Below are positions 14,787-19,915 of a stretch of DNA of 19,915 bases, piece after piece. The translations under genes and the position numbers were made by a program. The notes below the pieces were generated by a model. That model saw only the letters and a list, made by a program, of their open reading frames with translations. It was not told where the DNA came from and made no database searches. The DNA comes from JAQXGO01 sp045592445 (GTDB taxonomy: Bacteria > Bacillota > Clostridia > UMGS1883 > UMGS1540). The stretch's first letter is position 1. Every line of letters begins with the position of its first letter. The stretch spans positions 1-19,915 of the forward strand of contig JAZNUV010000031.1 of assembly GCA_045592445.1 (NCBI GenBank). Reading direction: 5' to 3'.

Positions 14787-16775
14787 ATGAAAAAATTTTT
14801 AATTATCTCCGGCACATTTCTTATCACCTTTCTGCTTGTACTCAGCGGGCTCCGTCCTACGCAGTATGACATTGTTGCAGGGCGCACAGCGCCGGCAGAT
14901 ATCTACGCAAACCGCGAAATTACGGACAAGCTGACCACAGAAAAACGCCGTCGCGAGGCAGAGGCTGACCTTACGGATAAATACGATATTTCAGAGGATG
15001 CGGCACGCCGTTCAAAGGATGCACTCACCGCCCTTTTTGAAGTTGTGAACAGAGAACGGACTGCCCTTCCCGAATCGCAAAATAAAACAGTCGGCAATGT
15101 GGATATATCTCCTTGCCTTGCCATGTCGGATTCGACGTACGAAAGCTTTCGCCGCACCATAACAGAAGTGCAACATACACTTTTGGAAAACGGCGTTCTC
15201 AATAAGGAAGATGCTGTTTCGGATGCAGAATCCATGTTCCGCGGCATGTTTAACGTGTCGGAAATTACCTGTGCACGCTCGATTTTGACAGAAACGCTTA
15301 CAGAAAACAAGGTGTTTAGTCCCGAAAAGACGGAGGAGGCACGACAGAATCTGCGAAATAGCGTTGAAGCGGTAACCTATAAGGCAAATCAAATTATTGT
15401 GCGCCGTGGTGACATTGTTTCCGAGGCGCAGTATGAGGTGCTCTCAGAGCTTGGTATGGTAAAAGCAAACGCTGGTTCTATTCGTTTTCTGTCCGTATGC
15501 GGCACATTTGTCCTTTTATGCGCACTCTTTGCATCCCTGTACCTTTATATACGGCGTTTTGTGCGTGAATGTCTTGAAAAAAACGGGCTCCTATTTATGG
15601 CGTCTACAATTTTCGTGCTTAGCCTTTTGATGGGCTGGGCAGGCACCGCAGACACCGTAAATCCCTATCTTCTTCCGCTTGTAACAGGCACCGCACTATT
15701 GGCAATTTTGTTGGATATTCGTTTTGCCGTCCTTTATAATGCTGTCACTTCCCTCTTATGTGTTTTGATTTTCGAGGGTGACGTATACTGCCTTGCAAGC
15801 CTCCTTTTAAGCGGCACACTTTCTGCGTTTGTTTTCACACGGCAGGGGGTCCGTCGCACGTTGGTTTTCTCAGCAATTATCCAAGCCGTCTCAACTGCTG
15901 CCCTCTACTTTGGCATTGCCGTTTTGGAGGGGGCCGAGGTCGGCGCTGCGCTTTTACGCGGCGTATACGGACTTGCCGCAGGCGGGATGACCTCTGTTTT
16001 AGTCATCGGCACACTGCCGTTTTGGGAATATGCCTTCGATGTTACAACACCCTATAAGCTTTTGGACCTTGCAAATCCTGAGCAGAAGCTCCTAAAACGT
16101 CTTTTAACGGAAGCCCCCGGCACATATCATCACAGCCTTATGGTCGGCAATCTGGCCGAGGCCGCTTGCGACGCAATTGGCGGCAATGCACTTTTAGCGC
16201 GTTGCGGGGCATATTATCATGATGTCGGTAAACTTCGTCGTCCGCAATATTTTAAGGAAAATCAGTATACAGAAAATCCGCACGATAAAATGTCGCCGAC
16301 ACGTAGCGCCTCCGTCATTTGTGCGCATGTTAAAGATGGAGTGGAACTTGCCCGTCAGCACCGTTTGCCCGGCGCTATCCGTAATATCATTTTGTCTCAC
16401 CACGGCAATTCCCTCGTGTCCTTTTTCTATCATAAAGCGACCATTGAAAATGAAGGGGATGTGGAAGAAGCAAAATTTCGGTATAATGCACCGCGCCCGC
16501 ATACCAAAGAAGAGGCTGCCGTTATGCTTTCGGACTCGGTCGAGGCCTCCGTTCGCTCCCTGGCAGATAAAACGGAAACCGCCATTCGCGATATGGTACA
16601 TAAAATTGTGCAGGGCAAATTGAAGGATGGTCAGCTTCGCGACAGCGGGTTGACACTTCGTGACATTGAACTTACCGAAGATGCTTTTGTTCACGTTTTT
16701 TGTGGCTATTTCCATAGCCGTATCGAATATCCCGATATGGAGAAAAAAGAACCGCCGAAAGAAGGAGTATCATGA
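14787..16775 (+). CDS. pgpH: Cyclic-di-AMP phosphodiesterase PgpH (7TM-HD family)
   Basis: A 662-aa membrane enzyme that hydrolyses the second messenger c-di-AMP. It has an N-terminal anchor (about 3-20), a large extracellular 7TMR-HDED sensor domain (about 30-225), seven or so transmembrane segments (about 230-440) and a C-terminal cytoplasmic HD domain. The metal-binding set is complete: His448, His478-Asp479 (YYHDVGK), His514, His538-His539 (LSHHGN) and Asp583. The VGNLAEAACDAIG and RRPQYFKENQ signatures are typical. The start ATG lies 11 nt after phoH with a weak GA-rich site. The stop overlaps the ybeY start (ATGA). The HD metal ligands and length argue for an active enzyme. Confidence 0.93.
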   Translation: MKKFLIISGTFLITFLLVLSGLRPTQYDIVAGRTAPADIYANREITDKLTTEKRRREAEADLTDKYDISEDAARRSKDALTALFEVVNRERTALPESQNKTVGNVDISPCLAMSDSTYESFRRTITEVQHTLLENGVLNKEDAVSDAESMFRGMFNVSEITCARSILTETLTENKVFSPEKTEEARQNLRNSVEAVTYKANQIIVRRGDIVSEAQYEVLSELGMVKANAGSIRFLSVCGTFVLLCALFASLYLYIRRFVRECLEKNGLLFMASTIFVLSLLMGWAGTADTVNPYLLPLVTGTALLAILLDIRFAVLYNAVTSLLCVLIFEGDVYCLASLLLSGTLSAFVFTRQGVRRTLVFSAIIQAVSTAALYFGIAVLEGAEVGAALLRGVYGLAAGGMTSVLVIGTLPFWEYAFDVTTPYKLLDLANPEQKLLKRLLTEAPGTYHHSLMVGNLAEAACDAIGGNALLARCGAYYHDVGKLRRPQYFKENQYTENPHDKMSPTRSASVICAHVKDGVELARQHRLPGAIRNIILSHHGNSLVSFFYHKATIENEGDVEEAKFRYNAPRPHTKEEAAVMLSDSVEASVRSLADKTETAIRDMVHKIVQGKLKDGQLRDSGLTLRDIELTEDAFVHVFCGYFHSRIEYPDMEKKEPPKEGVS

Positions 16776-17218
16776 ACAAAATATTTATTCGAAATGAGCA
16801 GAAAAAACATCCCTTATCGCTCTCGGCACGCCTTCTTGTGCGCCGCGCCGTATGTGCCGCCATCCGTGCAATGGGTGATAAAAACCGCGATGTGTCTGTC
16901 CTCATCACGGATAACGCCAATATTCGCACACTCAATCATGACTTTCGCCAAATCGACCGCGAGACCGACGTGCTTTCCTTCCCGATGGACGATGATGAAA
17001 GGCTTCTCGGGGACATTGTGATTTCCCTGGAGAAGGCATACGCTCAAGCCGACGAATATGGCCACACGCCCGCGCGCGAGCTTGGATTTTTAACGGTACA
17101 TTCCATGCTCCATCTGTATGGATTTGACCATATGGAAGAAAGAGACAGGAAAAAAATGCGCCATGCGGAAGAAAAAATACTGGCATCCATCGGTCTTGTC
17201 CGCGACGTGAAAAATTAA
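16772..17218 (+). CDS. ybeY: Endoribonuclease YbeY (rRNA maturation factor)
   Basis: A single-strand-specific metal-dependent endoribonuclease of 148 aa that acts in 16S rRNA 3' maturation and ribosome quality control. The zinc site is intact: His110, His114 and His120 in HSMLHLYGFDH. Other family marks are TLNHDFRQIDRETDVLSFP and LLGDIVIS. The start codon overlaps the pgpH stop by 4 nt, so translation is coupled. The pairing with phoH two genes upstream matches the known functional link of the two proteins. No diacylglycerol kinase gene follows, although one often does in related operons. Confidence 0.95.
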   Translation: MNKIFIRNEQKKHPLSLSARLLVRRAVCAAIRAMGDKNRDVSVLITDNANIRTLNHDFRQIDRETDVLSFPMDDDERLLGDIVISLEKAYAQADEYGHTPARELGFLTVHSMLHLYGFDHMEERDRKKMRHAEEKILASIGLVRDVKN

Positions 17219-17229
17219 AGGAGATTTTT

Positions 17230-17583
17230 ATGGATTTACTGAAAAAAGCATACGAAGCCGCAGAAAATGCATATGCCCCCTACTCAAACCTCAAGGTCGG
17301 CGCAGCACTTTTGTGTGCAGACGGCACAGTGATTTCAGGCTGTAATGTCGAGAATGCCTCTTTTGCTGTTTCCTGTTGTGCAGAACGCACAGCCCTTTTT
17401 TCTGCTGTGGCAACCGGCAAACAAAGCTTTTCGGCAATTGCCTGTACGCACACGCCCTGCGGCATCTGTCGCCAGGCACTTTCCGAATTCGGGGATATGG
17501 ATGTGATAACGCCGGACGGCATCTGTCGCCTCTCCGAGCTTTTACCATCTGCGTTCTCAATAGAAAAAAAGCCCAATCTGTAA
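17230..17583 (+). CDS. cdd: Cytidine deaminase
   Basis: A 117-aa zinc enzyme that deaminates cytidine and deoxycytidine in pyrimidine salvage. The zinc and catalytic residues are complete: Cys50-Ala-Glu52 (CCAERTALFSA) and Cys77-x-x-Cys80 (PCGICRQALSEF). The substrate motif CNVENASF (38-45) is present. The usual length is about 130 aa; the loop between the two zinc motifs is several residues shorter here (AIACTHTPCG), and the C-terminus is also short. Both are probably tolerated, since the active-site residues are kept. It has an AAGGAG site before ATG 17230 and lies 11 nt after ybeY, in the same operon. era, its frequent neighbour, does not follow. Confidence 0.93.
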   Translation: MDLLKKAYEAAENAYAPYSNLKVGAALLCADGTVISGCNVENASFAVSCCAERTALFSAVATGKQSFSAIACTHTPCGICRQALSEFGDMDVITPDGICRLSELLPSAFSIEKKPNL

Positions 17584-17602
17584 AATTCAAAACAAAAAGT
17601 TG

Positions 17603-17631
17603 TTGACGTATCTATAAAAATATGGTATACT
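17603..17631 (+). promoter_or_regulatory. Strong sigma-A promoter of tadA
   Basis: The -35 TTGACG (17603-17608) and -10 TATACT (17626-17631) are 17 nt apart, close to consensus. Transcription should start near 17638, giving a leader of about 20 nt before the tadA start. It makes tadA independent of the cdd operon. Confidence 0.8.
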
Positions 17632-17656
17632 ATGTTGTGTTAGCGTAAAGGGGACT

Positions 17657-18088
17657 ATGGCTTTGAATGTTTTTATGCAGGAAGCGTTGTCCGTTGCAAA
17701 ACGGGCTTTGGAGAATACAGTTAAAGAAGTTCCCGTTGGTGCAGTCGTTGTGCAAAATGGTATTGTTATTGCCTCCGCACATAATGAAAGGGAACACCTT
17801 TGTGACCCTACTGCCCATGCAGAAATTTTAGCGCTTCGGCGTGCAGCTGCATATCTTGGTGATTGGCGGCTTTCAGATTGTGACCTTTATGTCACCCTGG
17901 AGCCCTGTCCGATGTGCTTGGCGGCTATTAAGGCCGCACGCGTGCGACGGCTTTACTGCGGCGCATATGCATCAGAAAATCCAAACTCTAACCATCCCGC
18001 GCACATGGAAATCTACTATGGGATTGACGAAACGCCTTGCTCTGAACTTCTGCAAAAATTTTTTGCCGCGCAAAGACAGAAAACATAA
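17657..18088 (+). CDS. tadA: tRNA-specific adenosine deaminase TadA
   Basis: An essential zinc enzyme of 143 aa that converts adenosine 34 of tRNA-Arg(ACG) to inosine, so that one tRNA reads several Arg codons. Active-site motifs are His54-Ala-Glu56 (HAEILAL) and PCPMC with Cys84 and Cys87. The VPVGAVVVQNG segment and C-terminal NHPAHMEIYYGI match the family. ATG 17657 follows AAAGGGG. In many Firmicutes tadA is followed by the SRP RNA gene and dnaX; here a broken and an intact tRNA-Ser and an integrase follow, so the usual neighbourhood has been interrupted by integration. Confidence 0.95.
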   Translation: MALNVFMQEALSVAKRALENTVKEVPVGAVVVQNGIVIASAHNEREHLCDPTAHAEILALRRAAAYLGDWRLSDCDLYVTLEPCPMCLAAIKAARVRRLYCGAYASENPNSNHPAHMEIYYGIDETPCSELLQKFFAAQRQKT

Positions 18089-18130
18089 TGTCTGTATAAA
18101 ACTGCGCTTTTGCGATCATCAAATCACTCA

Positions 18131-18213
18131 GGATAAGTATCGAAGCGGTCATAACGGGGCGCACTCGAAAGGCTCTACATCTAATGGAACTCTCGTAGCC
18201 CGAAACCCTTGAT
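18131..18213 (+). pseudogene. Truncated/degenerate tRNA-Ser copy
   Basis: The first 40 nt (18131-18170) match the intact tRNA-Ser gene 202 bp downstream at 38 positions (differences at nt 4 and 16). The match stops right after the anticodon-loop sequence CTCGAAA. The remaining part cannot form the anticodon stem (CGCA against GGCT), and the acceptor 5' strand GGATAAG has no CTTATCC partner. A weak resemblance to a T-arm remains (GTAG, CCCGAAA, CCC). It should not yield a functional tRNA. The abrupt break fits a recombination junction more than gradual decay. Confidence 0.75.
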
Positions 18214-18288
18214 TTTATGCGGTTTCTGTAATTTTATTTTTAACTAATTCTTGCTTGTTTTGCCCTTGTATTTGCCTTAAATATCATT

Positions 18289-18318
18289 TTGCCAAATTTG
18301 TCAGGGCTGACATATAAA
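18289..18318 (+). promoter_or_regulatory. Predicted promoter of tRNA-Ser(CGA)
   Basis: The -35 TTGCCA (18289-18294) and -10 TATAAA (18313-18318) are 18 nt apart, each one base off consensus. Transcription would begin near 18325, a few nt before the mature tRNA end at 18333. Confidence 0.5.
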
Positions 18319-18332
18319 ACAATTTCATATCT

Positions 18333-18421
18333 GGAGAAGTATCGAAGTGGTCATAACGGGGCGCACTCGAAATGCGTTTGCCTTAACGGGCACGTGGGTT
18401 CGAATCCCACCTTCTCCGCCA
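18333..18421 (+). tRNA. tRNA-Ser, anticodon CGA
   Basis: A complete class II tRNA of 89 nt including an encoded CCA (18419-18421) and discriminator G. The acceptor stem GGAGAAG (18333-18339) pairs with CTTCTCC (18411-18417). The anticodon stem CGCA/TGCG encloses loop CTCGAAA, giving anticodon CGA, which reads UCG serine codons. A long variable arm (TTTGCC...GGGCAC region) and T-arm GTGGG/CCCAC around TTCGAAT are present. It lies immediately beside an integrase gene and is the likely attachment site of the element to its right. Confidence 0.95.
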
Positions 18422-18427
18422 GTGTTT

Positions 18428-18457
18428 ATGCGGGTTTGCAGGTTTGCAAACCCGCAT
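18428..18457. terminator. Strong hairpin after tRNA-Ser, likely terminator
   Basis: A perfect 13-bp stem, ATGCGGGTTTGCA (18428-18440) with TGCAAACCCGCAT (18445-18457), has a GGTT loop. A moderately T-rich tail (TTTACTTTG) follows on the plus strand. It probably ends the tRNA transcript and may also separate it from the convergent integrase gene. Confidence 0.6.
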
Positions 18458-18508
18458 TTACTTTGTCTGAACCGGGCCTTGTTTTGCCCAAATCTGCCTT
18501 GATTTGCC

Positions 18509-19699
18509 CTAAACTGTTTCATTATCCTTACCATAGATTATCTCCTTCATTGTTTCTGTTGCTGATATTTTATCAGTATAATCTAGGTGGGAATATATAT
18601 TTGCAGTTGTTGCATAATCACTGTGCCCGAGTATCATTTGAATCTTCTTCATATTAACACCGTTTTTCAGCATTATACTTGCTGCAGTATGTCGGCAGTC
18701 ATAAAGTCTTAAATTACGAATTTTATTCTGGCTAATAATCCTCTTAAAATTATCCGACAATGTTCTCGGTTTAATCAATTCACCAATCTCATTGACGCAA
18801 ACATAATCAGAATCTTCACGATAGTAGCTTCTTTTGAAAAGCTTTCTGTATTCCTGAATGCTTTGCTTCTTTTCTAAAAGCAATTCCTTAACCGGAGCTA
18901 CTAATGGAAGCGAACGATAACTACTACTGTTTTTAGTTAAATCTTCTTTAACCATTTGCAGGTGTCTGTCAACCTTTGTTTCAGTTACAGTATGTGCAAT
19001 CAAAAAGGTATCGTTGTCAAAATCAATGTTCTGCCATTTAAGACCGATCGCTTCTTCACGACGAAGTCCGTAAAACAACATCATTGTTATAGGAATTTCA
19101 AATATCGTATCGCTTATCAACGCAAGTATTTTTTGAGCTTCCTCAACAGTATATGTCTGACCGTGGTATGGCTCCTTTTTCGGAGGATCCACACACTCCA
19201 TAGGGTTTGAGTCAATAAGCTGTAGTTTTCTTGCATCTTTGAAAGCTTTATGTATATTTGCATGATAGCTTTTAACTGTTGTACCTTTTACACGTTGTCT
19301 TTGCTTCGTATAAAAGTCCTGAATATGCTTAGGTGTAACATCTCTAAGCTTAAGCTTCATTGGTTTAAAATATGGAATTATAATTCCGTAAACATTGTCA
19401 TGATAACCGCTGTATGTAGTAGGTCGGATTTGTAGCTTCATCTTTTCCAGCCATTGTTTCATATAATCGGTGAAAAGTATGTCTTTTGTGCTGTTGCCGT
19501 TTGCTACAAGCTCTGCCTCCTGCTCACGTTGAAAATCAATCAGCATATCCTGAGCACGTTTCTTGTTGCCTCGTTCCGGTAGCTCTGTGCTTTTCGATTT
19601 CCTTTGTCTCTTACCTTCTGCGGACACCCAGGAAAGCTTCATATGGTAAATACCTTTGATAACCTCCAGATGTCCTGACACCTTAATTTCCTTTTTCAA
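18509..19699 (-). CDS. Tyrosine recombinase (site-specific integrase, Tn916 Int type)
   Basis: A 396-aa integrase that should join and release the element extending to the right. An N-terminal arm-binding part (about 1-70) is followed by a SAM-like core-binding domain (about 74-165) and the catalytic domain (about 180-390). Catalytic residues visible are Arg213 (GLRREEAIGL), Lys256 (TKNSSSYRSLPL), the box YDCRHTAAS with Arg336, His359 (LGHSDYATT) and the nucleophile Tyr369 (ANIYSHL). The first His of the H-x-x-R box is Tyr333, a substitution I know from other members, so activity is still likely. The start is TTG 19699 with GAGGGTG 7 nt upstream, 14 nt after the excisionase stop. The gene points toward the tRNA-Ser, and its stop lies 88 nt from the tRNA 3' end, the usual int-att layout. 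Confidence 0.94.
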   Translation of the reverse strand: MKKEIKVSGHLEVIKGIYHMKLSWVSAEGKRQRKSKSTELPERGNKKRAQDMLIDFQREQEAELVANGNSTKDILFTDYMKQWLEKMKLQIRPTTYSGYHDNVYGIIIPYFKPMKLKLRDVTPKHIQDFYTKQRQRVKGTTVKSYHANIHKAFKDARKLQLIDSNPMECVDPPKKEPYHGQTYTVEEAQKILALISDTIFEIPITMMLFYGLRREEAIGLKWQNIDFDNDTFLIAHTVTETKVDRHLQMVKEDLTKNSSSYRSLPLVAPVKELLLEKKQSIQEYRKLFKRSYYREDSDYVCVNEIGELIKPRTLSDNFKRIISQNKIRNLRLYDCRHTAASIMLKNGVNMKKIQMILGHSDYATTANIYSHLDYTDKISATETMKEIIYGKDNETV

Positions 19700-19713
19700 A
19701 AATAATCACCCTC

Positions 19714-19908
19714 TTACGATACTAACATTTCTACAAGCTTTGCTTTCACTATCCTATATTCTCGTCCAATCTTCACGGCGTGCAGTTCCTTGTTCTTAAT
19801 TGCCATATAAAGCGTTTTCTTGCTGACATTAAGAATTTCAGCTGCCTGATCCGACGTGAGCACATCAGGATAATGCTTTAGCTTCTGTGTGTAATTCAAT
19901 ACGTTCAT
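19714..19908 (-). CDS. Excisionase-family (Xis/MerR-like HTH) DNA-binding protein
   Basis: A 64-aa protein with the winged-helix pattern of helix_turn_helix_17/excisionase proteins: VLTSDQAAEILNVSKKTLYM, then AIKNKELHAVKIGREYRI with the typical GREYRI wing. Such proteins bend DNA near the element end and steer the integrase to excision. It lies just upstream of int on the same strand, as in Tn916-like elements. The ATG at 19908 is 7 nt from the window edge, so no ribosome binding site can be checked, and the frame stays open to the edge; a longer N-terminus is possible. Confidence 0.85.
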   Translation of the reverse strand: MNVLNYTQKLKHYPDVLTSDQAAEILNVSKKTLYMAIKNKELHAVKIGREYRIVKAKLVEMLVS

Positions 19909-19915
19909 ACTATTA

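Noticed and set aside
18089..18332. SRP RNA (ffs) downstream of tadA
   Set aside because: The position would fit, but no SRP Alu or domain IV (GGAA tetraloop/GNAR) pattern was found; the stretch holds the broken tRNA-Ser and its flank.
18325..18534. Minus-strand ORF of 69 aa containing GGEGGIRTHVPV
   Set aside because: It is the antisense reading of the tRNA-Ser gene; this peptide is a well-known artefact of ORF calling over tRNA-Ser.
18289..18657. Plus-strand ORF of 122 aa across the tRNA
   Set aside because: It runs through the tRNA-Ser, its terminator hairpin and the integrase 3' end, and has no ribosome binding site.
1..19915. CRISPR array or anti-phage defence system
   Set aside because: No regularly spaced repeats and no recognisable nuclease, helicase or toxin-antitoxin genes are present; the short repeats near the tRNA-Ser are too few and irregular.

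Overview
The window looks like a chromosome segment of a spore-forming Firmicute of the class Clostridia, probably an uncultured or gut lineage. The evidence is the sporulation genes ylbJ, yqfC and yqfD, the PhoH-PgpH-YbeY-Cdd order, strong GGAGG-type ribosome binding sites, frequent TTG starts and a CCA-encoding tRNA. It has three parts: an AT-rich accessory segment (about 1-5260), a conserved housekeeping block (about 5261-18088), and a tRNA-Ser integration site with the start of an integrated element (about 18131-19915).

Left accessory segment. A divergent pair is controlled from one short intergenic region. An AraC-type regulator (2368-3114, +) faces an operon of an M20 amidohydrolase (883-2250, -) and a zinc-less MDR oxidoreductase that runs off the left edge. 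Both predicted promoters overlap a perfect 10-bp inverted repeat. Then follows a graveyard: the degenerate 3' end of a group II intron (domains V and VI plus the maturase C-terminus, minus strand), a signal-peptide ORF fused out of frame to an internal piece of an enolase-superfamily sugar-acid dehydratase, an unrecognised protein with two winged-helix-like segments (4242-5039, -), and an orphan 3' coding fragment directly after the end of rlmD.

Housekeeping block. Minus strand, from 12260 down to 5261: ylbJ (sporulation membrane protein), typA/bipA (ribosome-associated GTPase), a GH3 glycosidase, a DUF3048 (YerB-like) lipoprotein and rlmD (23S rRNA uridine methyltransferase). They are closely spaced and probably cotranscribed in part. 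Plus strand, from 12336: yqfC, yqfD, phoH, pgpH (c-di-AMP phosphodiesterase), ybeY and cdd, with overlapping or nearly abutting ends. tadA follows from its own near-consensus sigma-A promoter. Several of these genes act on RNA or ribosomes: rlmD, typA, phoH/ybeY and tadA.

Right end. An intact tRNA-Ser(CGA) lies next to a Tn916-type tyrosine integrase and an excisionase-like HTH protein, both minus strand, so an integrated element begins here and continues past the right edge. About 200 bp upstream is a second, broken tRNA-Ser: its first 40 nt match the intact gene at 38 of 40 positions and the match ends inside the anticodon loop. The flanks of the two copies also share short motifs. This suggests tandem insertion or accretion at the site. 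I see no clearly new defence or metabolic system. The most distinctive items are the double tRNA-Ser attachment region, the group II intron remnant, the chimeric dehydratase pseudogene and the shared operator of the amidohydrolase/AraC pair.
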